Below the pieces are notes generated by a model that was not told where the DNA came from, searched no databases, and was given only the letters and a program-made list of their open reading frames with translations. Below are positions 22,001 to 32,884 of a DNA stretch of 64,000 nucleotides, piece after piece (position 1 is the stretch's first letter; each line of letters starts with the position of its first letter). The translations under genes and the position numbers were made by a program. Origin of the DNA: Linum tenue (taxonomy: Eukaryota > Streptophyta > Magnoliopsida > Malpighiales > Linaceae); NCBI GenBank assembly GCA_946122785.1, contig CAMGYJ010000005.1, positions 33,904,002 to 33,968,001 of the forward strand, given 5' to 3'.

Positions 22001-24189
22001 TGAAACTCAATGGCCATAGGTAATGATGCCAGGTCTGTATTAGTTCCTTTACAAAAAAAAAAAAAACATTTTCTATTTATATGCACTTGCTTAAGTACCA
22101 AAAACTTTGGTTAAATATATTACTATACTTATGCCACAGTGGGTTATATATTGCTAGGGTTGGCTTCCATTATCTCTGCTGCTTGTTAGCCACCTTCTCC
22201 TATGGTCATTGAATTTATTGAGAAACTTTCAGAATCTAGGCCTGAGCAGAACTGTTGAAGCTTGATGTCTGTGAACTGTGAAGGCGACTTGGTTGCAGTT
22301 CGTACTCTTCCTTTGCTAAAAGTATCTGAGAATCTTTTTTATGGGGTTTCTTATGCAGCCTCTCTGTGGAACAGATCCTATGCTTGTTCTAGAGTTCTCA
22401 ATGATCATTCTCGAAAGGTGTCCAACACAAACAATTGAGCTGTTTTTATCTGGGAACATACCTGCAGATATGGTCAACTCTTATCTGAAACAGCATGCTC
22501 CAAACATGCAAGGAAGGTATCTAGAACTGATGCTCGCAATGAATGAAAGTGCTATATCAGGAAACCTGCAAAATGAAATGGTAACTTGCTTTTAGTCTCT
22601 GGATATTATTTTTTTCTTCGTGTATTCTTACTGGATGTGACCAAACAAATTGCATTCTCGTAATGAATTTTGATCATATCGCTCAATGTCACTCTATCAT
22701 TCATGACAGGTGCAAATCTATCTCTCTGAAGTTCTTGACTTGCATGCGGAATTAAGTGGCCAAAATAAATGGGACGAGAAGGCTCATTCCCCATCAAGGA
22801 AGAAGTTATTATCTGCTCTAGAAGGCATCTCAGGTTATAACCCTGAGGCTTTATTGAAGCGTCTTCCTCCTGATGCACTGTATGAAGAACGTGCAGTTTT
22901 ATTAGGAAAGATGAACCAACACGAACTTGCCTTATCCCTCTATGTTCATAAGGTAATGATGTATTTATGCAAAAAGGCTGATAATCTTACACATGAAAGC
23001 TATAGAGAACCCCTTGCACTCATTGGAATCATTTCCTTCTTTGCGTTGATTGATCAGTTCATCAATTGTCAAGTGTTTTACCATCTAAACTTACTCATGT
23101 GTATCTCTAATCTGCAGTCCATGAGCCAACTAAAGTTACCTTTTTCCTGTATCAGCTTCATCTACCTGATCTGGCATTGTGCTACTGTGATCGCGTTTAT
23201 GAGTCCGCAGCTCATCAACCTTCAACTACAAAATCTGGCAGTATATACCTCACACTTCTACAAATCTATCTTAATCCCAGTAAGACAACCAAGAACTTTG
23301 AGAAGCGAATCACAAATATAGTGGCTTCTCGGAGCACCAGCATCCCTAAGGTCAGTTCTGCAAGTGGAACCAAGACTAAAGGTGGTCGTGGAGCTAAGAA
23401 AATTGCTGCAATAGAAGTTGCAGATGACTTACGTGTGAGTCCAAGTGGCACCGACAGCAGCAGGAGTGATGGCGATACAGACGAAATTAGTCCGGAAGGA
23501 AGTTCTACTATAATGCTTGATGAGGTGCTTGATCTCTTGAGCAAAAGGTGGGACCGAATAAATGGTGCCCAAGCCCTCAGACTTTTACCGAGGCAAACTA
23601 ACTTACAGGTAACAATTTTACCAGAAAGTAGCAACGTTCTTGTATGCCGAAAGCTTAGAGCTGCCCTCTGCTTTTGTAATTTCTTGATCTTCTTAGGTAA
23701 CCACTTCGTGAGAGGCCTGAGACATGTAGTTGAACACATTTTGTTTTGTACTATGCAGAACCTGATGCCGTTTCTTGGACCTCTACTGAGGAAATCCAGT
23801 GAAGCGAACCGGAACCTTTCAGTAATCAAGAGTTTGAGACAGAGTGAGAATCTGCAGGTATCAATGACATGACACCCTACGTATAACTTCTCTTGATGCC
23901 ATCTTTATAGCCCGGAATGACCACTTGAGAATGGTTAATATATTAAGTCCCACTGAATATGGCCTATTATGTGGTGAACTAGGTGAAAGACGAGCTGTAC
24001 AAGTATAGAAAAACAGTCGTGAAGATCAGCGGCGACAGCATGTGCTCCCTTTGCCACAAGAAGATCGGAACAAGTGTGTTTGCAGTCTATCCCAACGGGA
24101 AAACACTCGTCCATTTCGTTTGTTTTAGAGACTCACAAAGTATGAAGGCCGTCGCGAAAAGCACAACAACAACTCTTCGAAAGTGGTGA
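19018..24189 (+). CDS. VPS39: VPS39/Vam6 homolog, HOPS tethering subunit
   Basis: Twelve exons: 19018-19453, 19547-19755, 19880-20011, 20100-20243, 20505-20617, 20885-21320, 21512-21835, 22359-22580, 22710-22952, 23156-23608, 23759-23857 and 23983-24189. All are GT-AG and they total 3018 nt, giving 1005 residues, close to the usual plant length. Residues 1 to about 290 form a citron-homology (CNH) beta-propeller (KIDAVASYASKLFVGCSDG, FVEVKEFGVPDMVKSMSWCG). A helical repeat region follows (RYAHHLFDNGSYEEAMEHFLAAQVD; YRSNAMHREALKLLHQL). The C-terminus is the Vps39_2 zinc-finger-like end with CSLCHKKIGTSVFAVYPNG and HFVC. In plants VPS39 is part of HOPS, which tethers membranes at the tonoplast with RAB7; the Arabidopsis gene AT4G36630 is EMB2754. 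A Ser/Lys-rich low-complexity insert (KTKGGRGAKK) precedes the last helices. No broken exon was found. Confidence 0.95.
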
Positions 24190-24695
24190 CATTTTTTTAG
24201 ACCGGATATTTCACTACATCACCAGAAACCCGCTGATACATCATCAGCTAGGAAATTCTCAGCACTGGCGAGTGCATTGCCATTTTCATGAAACTGGTGT
24301 CGGGCAGCCATATCCTGCAGCTGGCCATAGCTCGGGATTCAGGAGCTTGTTGGTTTTCCATTTCGAAGTTTGGTGGCTTGCTCGATGGCTCCCCTGTGTT
24401 GTATGGTTTGCAGAGTTTGTTCTCTCATCGAGATTTACGTTCTTTCGAGTGCAGTTCCCATTGACAAAACGAAAACAAATGGCCTAGTGTAAATTGATAT
24501 ACGATTTGTTAGTAGCCTTTTCGTCCATATGAAAATGCAAATGACACTGAATAGCAGCCAAAATGTGGGATCTTTGAGGACTGATCTTTGGTTTACCAAA
24601 CAACGCAACAGAAGCACAATGATAATGTTTATAACCACCCAACCATTAAACATCTACTGCCTTTGCAGAAGCCAGTTTCTCATTTGATTTCTAAG
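24190..24695. other. Convergent 3' flanks of VPS39 and METTL21-like gene
   Basis: 507 bp between two stop codons, expected to hold both 3' UTRs and polyadenylation signals. No separate gene was seen. Confidence 0.5.
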
Positions 24696-25562
24696 TCACT
24701 TGGCCGTAAAACGGTAGACGGTGACGCCGATTCTGCGCCCTTCACTCGGGCTGTCCACGTAAATCGCTTCCACATCAAACGACTTCCTGGCCCTCTTGAA
24801 GAACGTGGAGTCCTTCTTCCACCTCCTCAAATGCGCCATCACAAACGCCGGCTTCCTATCCCCTGCCGGCTCTGTTCCTCCCAGCAGCAACCAACGCAGC
24901 GTTTTGAGCAGTGGATCGTACAGATGATCATGGTAAACGACGTCGGACGCTACCACCAGGTCAAATCCCCGCCCCGCGACGGTTTCCACGTCATCCTCCT
25001 CTCCCCAACTCAGCGGAGCCACGTCGACCGCCCCTCCTCCGCAGCGCACCACGTCGGCGTTGAGCTCGGCGTTGAATTGAAGGTTAGGCGCCACGTGGGG
25101 GAGGTCGGTGACCGTGACGTCAGCGCCCAGCACGGCCGCAGCAGCTATCCCGACGAGGCCGGTCCCCGAGCCAATCTCCAGGATTTTGAGCTTCCCGCGG
25201 CAGCGGCCTGCTCGGGCGGCGGTGAGGGTGGACAAGAGCGGGCTGGTTGTGGGATCGACTACGTGGCGGTCGAGGAGGTTGACGAGAGTGGTGGCTGCGG
25301 GCCATAGCTTGAAGGAGAGGCCTTCCGATGGGAGCTGGCGGATTTTCACGGCTGACTTGATCGAATGGAGGTAATGCTGCTCGATTTCTAGATTGGAGTC
25401 TCCATCTCGCGGCGCCGATGGGGTTTCTCGTTCTTCGGATTCTTCGGCAGGCAGAAGGACTCTCATAGGGTTTAGTTCTATATCGTCGTCGTCGCTGTCG
25501 TCCTGTGAATGCGGCGCGGCGGTGGCCATGCGCCGTCGGAAATCGGGAATCTGTCCCTTCAA
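24696..25562 (-). CDS. METTL21/FAM86-type protein-lysine methyltransferase
   Basis: Intronless, 288 residues, GC-rich (many GCC/GGC codons) compared with neighbouring genes. This is the Methyltransf_16 family: a seven-beta-strand SAM-dependent methyltransferase. Motif I is LEIGSGTGLVGIAAA at 128-142, post-I is VTVTDLPHVAPNLQFNA at 149-165, and the family-typical D-V-V-Y (DLVVASDVVYHDHLYDPLL) is at 201-219. The trailing RRWKKDSTFFKRA and IGVTVYRF fit the METTL21D/VCP-KMT-like plant group. The role is probably methylation of lysines in cytosolic proteins such as chaperones; the exact substrate is unknown. An acidic patch DDSDDDD lies at 21-27. The second ATG (Met12, MATAAPHSQ) looks more like a natural start than Met1. 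Convergent with VPS39. Confidence 0.9.
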   Translation of the reverse strand: MKGQIPDFRRRMATAAPHSQDDSDDDDIELNPMRVLLPAEESEERETPSAPRDGDSNLEIEQHYLHSIKSAVKIRQLPSEGLSFKLWPAATTLVNLLDRHVVDPTTSPLLSTLTAARAGRCRGKLKILEIGSGTGLVGIAAAAVLGADVTVTDLPHVAPNLQFNAELNADVVRCGGGAVDVAPLSWGEEDDVETVAGRGFDLVVASDVVYHDHLYDPLLKTLRWLLLGGTEPAGDRKPAFVMAHLRRWKKDSTFFKRARKSFDVEAIYVDSPSEGRRIGVTVYRFTAK

Positions 25563-26124
25563 TTCACTGATAGGTTTCAGCTCCCTGCTGCAGGCTGCTA
25601 GGTCTTCTTTCCTGAAGGGCGGTATAAAATAGAGGGGTCGAGCAAGGTTCTGTTTGGGCCCAAAAAGATGCTAAGCCTAGGAGTCTGCATTATTGGCGGC
25701 CCAACGTGATTTTAGATATGCTGGAGTCTTGATCATGTAGATTGTAGACAGTGAAAAATGAACACCTTGTTAGTTACTCACGCGAAAAATAAAATCAATA
25801 ACCGAGATAAAATATATTTTCTTCTTTAAACATAAATTCCAACACACATGCACAAATTTTAATACTCTTAAATCTAGTGATAGTAATGGGGGCGAGACGA
25901 GTACCTTAACTAGGGATGATAGTCGGTGATTAGTTAATCGGCTAACCAAAAAATCACGATTAGTCAGGTAATCGCACACCGAAAAAATGGTTGCAGTTTC
26001 AGCCACGATTGGGTTATTTTAGTTTCGTAGCCAACCGTCGATTGTCGGTGACTAACCGATTTGTAACGGGTGCACCGCTGATTAACCGCTAGCTTTTTTC
26101 CCTCCAAATCTATGAACTCCTACC
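25563..26124. other. Spacer with old AACCG/AATCGG-type repeat
   Basis: After a short METTL promoter (25563-25690) the sequence becomes repeat-like. From about 25915 to 26095, GATTAGTTAATCGG, CTAACCGATTTG and GATTAACCGC motifs recur. The same style recurs at 36.79-37.60 kb, so both are probably members of one repeat family. No gene was seen. Confidence 0.45.
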
Positions 26125-26664
26125 TAGGACTGTTAATGAGCCGAGTCGAGCCGAGCTTTGCCATAGTTCGGGCTCGACTCGTTAATATATTTCCAGGCTC
26201 GAGCTCGGCTCGTGTTCGTCACGAGTTTTAATATGCAAGCTCGAGCTCGGCTCGTTTATGAAAATGAAAGCTCGAGCTCGGCTCGAGCTCGGCTCGTCAT
26301 ATAAGGTTAACGAGCCCAAAATCGAGTTCAACTCATAAAATGTTCATGATAGCTCAAGATTGACCTAAAACTGCTCACAAAAGTACATTCAAACCTATAG
26401 CAAAGTCTAGCAAAGTAAAACACAATATTTATCTCAATTTCAATACATGAAATCCATAAATTCTAATCCCTTTTTTATGCCAAACCATTAAATGAGCTTG
26501 TTCGCGAGCTTTCGAGCTGAACATGGTATGGCTCGAGTTCGACTCGTTTAGTTAACGAGCTTGTTCGCGAGCCGGCTCGATTAAAACGAATCGAGTGTCG
26601 AACGAGTATTTCTCGAGTCGCACACCGAGTCGTTCATGAGCGGCTTGGTTCATTAACAGCCCTA
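26125..26664. mobile_element. 540-bp inverted-repeat element rich in CTCGAGCTCGGCTCG
   Basis: Left end TAGGACTGTTAATGAGCC (from 26125) and the reverse complement of the right end TAGGGCTGTTAATGAACC (to 26664) match with two mismatches in 18. The interior has many copies of CTCGAGCTCGGCTCG and its complement, so the two arms can fold on each other. No coding sequence. A clean target duplication was not identified. It is a typical non-autonomous DNA element of plants. Confidence 0.65.
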
Positions 26665-27675
26665 CCCACCATACAACACTCGGTAGAAAGAAGAGGGAAA
26701 AAACCCAATTTCAAACTTGAAATCTCGTCCCTGCCAACGAATGGTGTTGCCGGCGAAATCTCCTGAAGATTGATGGGGATTCGCCCCATGAAAGCTTTGC
26801 ATGTTCCTCATTGCCGGTCTCTCCACTGAAAGCTCAAGGGGAAATTAAGACATAATCCATTACCTAGGGTGAGTAGGGTGGGTTGTTTTATGCGAATTTG
26901 GGTGGATTTGGAACACAACGTATAGGGGTGAGCAGTGGTGGATTGTTTTATGCGGATTTGGAACCACACTACGTGGTGGGTGAAGGAAAAAAATGACCCA
27001 CACACTCTCAAGTATTATATGTGGGTGAGTTGGGTTGGATGATTGCGGATAATGAATGGTTGGGTGAATTCGGTAGTTTGCAACATATATTTCATATGAT
27101 CACATAGTTTTAATAATTTAAAAATTAAAATAAAAGAAATTTTTGAACTAAATAACATTTAATGCATAAATCAGGTAATTTATTTATTTTACAATATTGG
27201 TATTGACAATTGTCTACAAATTACAAAATTTTCAATTAATAAACATGTTCTGAGTCTGATAACAACCAATGTTCAAAAAGGCACTAGACATACGCAAACG
27301 TTGTGGTATTGCCGAGCGTCTCATTCATCTAGGCATTGTGAGCATAATTAAATACAATTGTCTTTTTCTGCCATTTTTCTACTAGTTATGCTAAAGAGTA
27401 GCTCTAATTGCTTTAAGAACACCTCACAACTCATCTTTTGATCAAAATTGAGAGGAACTTTTGTGATTTTAAGAGTTCTACTTTCGGTAAAATTATATGT
27501 TAGAACTTCGATGGTTTGAGCTTAAAATGTTGGGTGGATCGTGGGTCAACCATAGTCCACCCGCACCCAACCAATCTTTTGTGGGTCACCTATTTTCACA
27601 ACCCACATCCACCCATATGAACCACCCACATTATAATGGGTGGGTCGATTGCGGGTGGTTTTGGGTGGATCTGTG

Positions 27676-29291
27676 CAGGTGCGGAGCTAGGATTTGATGT
27701 TGGGGGGGCCAAAATTTGTTTGGTTTACTAGTAGGGAAATGTGAATTATATGATCACGTTATTAAATTATATGTAAAAAAAATTCTATTTTATTATGTTC
27801 CAAATAAGGGTAATTATATGAACAAAAAAATCATACATTCCATTGTATACTACGTCCTTCAATATCTTTATGACTGGAAAATAAATATATGTATATATTA
27901 ATGTTTGAAGTCAATTAATAACACAATAAATAAGAATTCAAAAGTTGAATAACTAAATTGGTATAGTCTAAAATCAATGACTGAACTTATAAGAAAATAT
28001 AAAAATAAAATTATTTCTTTGGTAAATGAAAACACAAAAAGATATATGAATGGTGATCAATAGGAGAAGTTTTTTTAAAGAAAAAGTACACACTAAAAAA
28101 AATTAAAAACCAGCACCTTCCAGGGATTGAACTCGGGTCAATTAAACAACCCCGCCCACTTGACACCTCTCTCTTCCATTCTACTCTGACTTCTCTCTAA
28201 ACTTTTCTTTCCAAGTCCCTTTCGGGGGCTGCTACCGGCGTCTCTCCGACGACTGGTGGCAGCCCTCCGCTCCGTCTTTTCAATCGCTCTATTCCCTTCT
28301 TTTTGCTTTCCTTTTTCAGATCCTCTTTTGGATTTTCTCCTTCGATCTCTCTTCTAGAGATGATTGTCTTTCAATTCTGTTCTGATTCTTTAGATCTAGA
28401 GATCTTTTTTTCGTGGTGGCAAAGGGTGGCTGGTTTTGGTTCTTAAGATCGGCTTGCCTTCTCGTCTTCTAGCCTCTCGTCTACCTCATTGCTTCGCCCA
28501 GCTGATCTCGACGTTTAGGAGATGCTAGTAGCCTTCTCTTGTGAATCTGCTCGAACGCGGTGGGGAGATCATAAGACAGAGACTCGATCTATGTGTTTTG
28601 TCGTTGGACGCCCATTCGTTCTGAAGATCGGCTCGTGCATGGTCTTCTGGGAGCATCTGAAGACATTCTGGACCGATGAGGTAAGGTTGGGAGGCGAGTA
28701 TTGGTTCTGTTGTGCTCGTCTTGCTTCGATCCGCATCTGGGATGGTAAGCTTTTGCATTCCAGCCTCATTTCGTTTACAGTGGAGTTGGTTCTCTCTATC
28801 TGGTGCTGGGTTGGGAAGGTGGTCGGCGAATGATGTTGTTACCAGCGACGACGGCTGCACATAGAAGATGGAATCAGCTAGTGTTGGGGTTTTGTCCTCT
28901 TGTGGGCTATTTTGTGGGTGTTTGTGGGCTAATGTGTTTTGGTCTTTGGACACTTATTTTTGGGCCTGTGTGTTTGGGCTTTTCTCCTTCTTTGATGGTT
29001 TTGTATGTTGTCTTTCCTCTGGGTTTTTACCCACTTTGTACACTTCTCAGTTTTAATGAAACTGTCATTGTAAAAAAAAAAAAAAACTCGAGTCAATTGA
29101 GATGCAGAGTTAAGACTTCGCCGTTAGACTGGCATTGTACATGTGACCAAATTTTGCACGCTTATGTATCTATAAATACTGTTATGTTTATACGTAACTT
29201 TTCAAATTTCGTACAAATTATACGTAGGTTCTAAAATTCTCGGGGGGAGGGGGGGCGGGCCCCCCCAAGCCCTCACCTAGCTCCGCCCCTG
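27676..29291. mobile_element. 1.6-kb hAT-like element, CAGGGGCGGAGCTAGG ends
   Basis: Left end CAGGTGCGGAGCTAGG and reverse complement of the right end CAGGGGCGGAGCTAGG agree at 15 of 16 bases, and both continue into a G-run (GGGGGGGCC). Flanks are GATCTGTG (27668-27675) and AATCTGTG (29292-29299): 7 of 8, as expected for an 8-bp hAT target duplication. No transposase was found. Most of the interior is a later poly(A)-tailed insert, and the remaining element sequence is AT-rich. Confidence 0.8.
28146..29085 (+). mobile_element. Poly(A)-tailed retroposed insert of unknown origin
   Basis: It ends in 15 A residues (29072-29086, sharing its last A with the target repeat) and is flanked by ACTCGGGTCAATTAA (28131-28145) and ACTCGAGTCAATTGA (29086-29100), a 15-bp direct repeat with 2 mismatches. 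These are marks of LINE-driven insertion. About 940 bp, GC-richer than its surroundings, with no reverse transcriptase or recognisable gene. It may be a truncated LINE 3' end or a processed copy of a cellular RNA. Confidence 0.65.
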
Positions 29292-29333
29292 AATCTGTGG
29301 GTCACCCACCTAATGTTCACCCCTACCATCACC

Positions 29334-29851
29334 ATTAGGGATGACAATAAAACCTGAACCCAAGGGTACCCTACCCGACCCAACCCGGTCAACCCGTGTT
29401 TTGGGTTTCGGGCCAGGTTTGGGTTTAAACTTGTTACACTTTCACCCGGTTGGCTTGGATTTGGGTTTAGAGGTACCCGACCCATGAATACCCGCTCACA
29501 CATATTCTGTCGCCTACTCTCTCCAAACCCTACCCTAATTCTAATTTTTCCCGATCTAATTAACAATTTGTATGGATAATTTGTGATTTGTTTGAATTTT
29601 TTGGACCGATGTTTTATGTATGGATAATTTGTATGGAGAAATTGATGTTTTACTTTTATTTTAATAGACACTTGTTATTGTAAATCTTTTACCACAAAAA
29701 TCCATAGGTACCCATGCACCCATAGATACCCAATGAGTTGGGTTGGATTTGAGTTTTCCTAACCCATTAAATTTTACCCCGAATTATTTTACAAATAAAC
29801 AATAAGGTTGAGTTTGAGTTTGACAAAACTCGCCCCATTACCATCCCTAAT
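29334..29851. mobile_element. 518-bp MITE-like element, ATTAGGGATG ends
   Basis: Left ATTAGGGATG (29334-29343) is the exact reverse complement of right CATCCCTAAT (29842-29851). The interior is rich in GGGTTTGGGTT/AACCCGACCC-type sequence (for example ACCCGACCCAACCCGG near 29362) in both orientations. No coding sequence. It starts 8 bp after the outer element of the nested cluster. Confidence 0.55.
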
Positions 29852-30676
29852 TACCATAGACAAATTGAAGCTGTCGGTCAGATCGTGGGCTGGAAATTGG
29901 TGGATGGATAATGAAATAGCCCATGGTCTAGTCCATTTAAATGTGGGCTGGAATCAGCAGTCCAATGGGTTAATGGCGTCCTCTTAATTAACTTGTTAGC
30001 CTGAGTCTGATTTTGGCGATTCAGCCAGTAGACCTTCTAATCTATGAACTCCGAAGCAGGTTTGTATCATACATGACAAATCTAGGGAGATGGCAGAGGA
30101 GAGAGGGAAAGTTGAAAACACAGAGCTAGGCGGGCGGGCGGCGGCGGTAGTGAGAGCAAATCCTTCTCCAGATAAGATATGGAAAAAAGCATATTCACAA
30201 ACCGTAACCATTCAACTCTACCGCCCTACGAGTTCCTATATTTTATCTAAGTGAGGGACTGCGGGATCTGCTCCATCGAAGGATTTAGCGGCTCGGGTCA
30301 GCGAGAGGCAAGTCTTTCTGCGAGTCTTTCCTTGAGAAATTTCACTGCTTTCTTGCATCATTGTATTCGATTTGGAGGATAAAGCACTTGTCTTTACTGT
30401 GGCTCTGGAGTCCCTGTCTCCAGCTCCTTCCTTCTGGAGGGACTGTTTTAAGTTCAAACAGAATTGTATCCGACATTCATTCATTCATTCCTTCTGTTTT
30501 GTTTATTTCTTCTTCCTTGTAGTAAAGGAAACTGATGCCTTCTCTTGTTTGCTTAAGGTTCTGTGTCTCTTACCCGTTGATTTAATTTGTAGGTGGAAAT
30601 CGGAGCGATTCTTGTTGAAAGTTTCTGGCTTTTCATATCATCTTGCGTGGTGTGGTTCTCAGTTTCTTGTCCAAGG
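29852..30676 (+). other. Upstream region and probable leader of F-box gene
   Basis: From 30090 the sequence becomes GC-richer, with a CGGGCGGGCGGCGGCGG block at 30129-30145, then leader-like sequence with CTT/CAG pyrimidine tracts up to the ATG at 30677. A 5' UTR intron is possible (donor-like AAG/GTTCTG near 30557) but weak. No separate gene is supported. Confidence 0.4.
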
Positions 30677-32525
30677 ATGCCTCCATCAAACCGTGCTCTG
30701 ATGTACAGATTTGATCCACCCAACAACGTTTGTAGCTCGGAGAAGGTATGGATCTGCTGCTTCTGTTTTCCATCATGATAATTACCGTCCCGTTTCCTTG
30801 TGTAAAGCAAAAGCTTTGTTGAGGTTTCCTGTGCTCATTGGCTGTCTATTTCTACTGTGCATATAGGTTAAAGAGGAAGCTATTTCCATGGATCATATTA
30901 GCACATTGCCCCATGCGCTTCTTGTGGAGATTCTGTCCCGCCTGACCTTAAAAGAAGCAGCTAGGACATCAATCCTCTCCGGGACTTGGGTTGATTTGTG
31001 GAAATTTGTTCCAAACTTGGACTTCGATGTTCCAAAGGTGAGGCAGTGCATCTGGGAAAATTATTGGAATTCGGGGGATATGGAGCCCGTGCTTTTCGGA
31101 AGGAGGAGGTACATTGAATGGGTTAATAGGGTCTTGACACACTACCAGGGTCGGAAAGTGAACAACTTTCACGTCTGTTTCAACATTCATAATGAATCCA
31201 ATGCAAATGGTGACATCGATAGGTGGTTGGACTTTGCAATCTCAAAAAGAGTTCAGAAGCTCAAGCTGGACTTTGAACGGTATGGTGATGCAAGTTGGGA
31301 TGCTTCAGGGTGCTATATTTTCTCGGAACGCTGTTTCAAACATATGAAAACCTCTGAGGGTTTATCGGATATTCGGTTCCTTCAGTCCTTGTGTTTGGCT
31401 TTCGTTGATGTGAGCGATGAGATCCTTGAGCATTTCCTTTGCAATTGTCCTCTACTGGAGAAGTTAGCCGTCCAACATTCCCATGGTTTAGTAAGGTTTA
31501 AAGTTGCTGCTGGCTTGTCGTCACCACTGCCGTTGAAGCACTTGGAAGTAGCCCATTGTAAGAATCTAAAGGAGATTGAAATCGATGCGCCTAATCTCAC
31601 CTACTTCAAGTTGGATGGTCGGTTTCCAGATGGCATTAATCTTCGAATGGAAAATATATCGTCGCTTACCGGATTGGACTTGTACAACATGATTGATCCA
31701 GGTCCTGTTTTCCTTCCTCGAGCAAAGTTTGCACGGCTGGAGACCCTCACTTTTATGTTTGACGCGGTAAGTTAATAATCATCATCATAATATGACTGAA
31801 CCCCCTCTTATAAATAATTACTATGATGTGATCTGAATGAAGTCTTTCTATTGGTGCAGCGTAAAGCCAAGTTTCCCAGGTCGATTGAGGAGTTGACGTC
31901 TCTTAAGCAGCTGACTGTTTATGTGCTCGGTTCCGATAGGAACGAGATTCGTGGTCTGCTCCCCGTGATAAATGCTTGTCCTTCATTGTACCAACTGTCG
32001 GTTCGGGTATGCTATCTCATTTTACCTCAATTCATCATCAATCAATTATGAAGTTTGAACTTGTTAGTTTATCTCATGTTCTGATAAGTTTGGTTCTTCA
32101 GTTTTACTCTTTTTCTAGTACACATTTTCAAATGCGCTGGTTATGATGTTGCAAGAAGTTGAAAATGTAATGTCAAACCTGGTAAACTGTATGTAATGCA
32201 GATGGACACCGACGAAGAAAAGGATAGCTCCTGCCGCATTTGGGGTGGGAGTGAGATGGAGGAGATGCACAGGGAGAGCATCAAAGTGGTGGAGGTTAGC
32301 GGGTTTGCTGGTAGCGCAGCTACCCATACAGGGCGTTGGTTCCTGGACTATGCGCTGCGGAACTTTGTGACGCTTGAGAAATTGATTCTCGATAGTCGCA
32401 CATGCACTAGTACTGGACGCATATTTAAAGCCCCGAGAGTGCAAGCTGAAGTTGCAGTCGAGTGCATTCAGATGTTGAAATCTAGACTGCCCTCAACCGT
32501 TGAGCTTGTTATCCCCGTTAGTTAA
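30677..32525 (+). CDS. F-box/LRR (FBD-like) protein
   Basis: Four exons: 30677-30745, 30867-31766, 31860-32006 and 32202-32525. All are GT-AG and in frame, giving 479 residues. The F-box is at about residues 31-75 (MDHISTLPHALLVEILSRLTLKEAARTSILSGTW), a Skp1-binding SCF adaptor motif. Leucine-rich repeats follow (LQSLCLAFVDVSDEILEHFLCNCPLLEKL; LKHLEVAHCKNLKEIEI; LTSLKQLTVYVLG). A C-terminal block (VVEVSGFAGSAATHTGRWFLDYALRNFVTLEKLILDS) resembles the FBD end of plant F-box proteins. Role: substrate recognition for an SCF E3 ligase; the target is unknown. Met31, at the F-box itself, could also be the start; the extra exon (MPPSNRALMYRF) is well spliced but unconserved as far as I can tell. Convergent with the PYROXD2 gene. 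Confidence 0.9.
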
Positions 32526-32884
32526 TTTACTGCTATTCCATGGCTTGGTTTTGGTTTGTGTTTTACATGTTCATGAGTGAGTTAACTTATCCTATACAGC
32601 TGGCCCTGTACTTAGCCTGCATTGTGATGTTACACAAGGTGCGAAATAGGTTATGTTCTTTGGACGACTTCACTCATAGTACGTAAATTGAGGCGATGTT
32701 CAAATTCCAGAGTAATTTCCACTCAAAGCAACAGGAGAATCCTCACGACCGTACACAAGAGGGGAGATATAGAACCACAGTTCTTCCGTTGAAGTCTTGG
32801 ATTCTGGAACTGTAAATGCAACACTGGAAAGGGCATTTTGGAAGGAGGAATTCCTTGTACGAGAACGGAGGAATTCCGTTTCTT
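32526..32884. other. Convergent 3' flanks of F-box and PYROXD2 genes
   Basis: 359 bp between two stop codons, holding both 3' UTRs. No other feature was seen. Confidence 0.5.

Larger units (their letters stand above)
26922..29326. mobile_element. Outer element split by later insertions
   Basis: Left end TAGGGGTGAGCA (from 26923) pairs with the reverse complement of the right end, TAGGGGTGAACA (to 29325), 11 of 12. The outer parts carry GGGTGG/CCACCC-rich sequence (26940-27060, 27530-27675 and 29298-29326). The middle is a younger hAT-like element. A second left-end-like copy (AGGGTGAGTAGGGTGG) lies at 26872, suggesting an older, repeated history. Confidence 0.5.

Noticed and set aside
23266..23829. 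187-residue minus-strand ORF
   Set aside because: Antisense of VPS39 exons 10 and 11 and the intron between; no domain.
24588..25307. 239-residue plus-strand ORF
   Set aside because: Antisense of the GC-rich METTL21-like gene, where stops are rare; no domain.
28525..28953. 142-residue minus-strand ORF
   Set aside because: Lies inside the retroposed insert, overlapped by a plus-strand frame of similar length. Neither shows a domain, so both are taken as chance.
29273..29671. 132-residue minus-strand ORF with Asn-Pro repeats
   Set aside because: Translation of MITE low-complexity GGGTTTGGGTT sequence.
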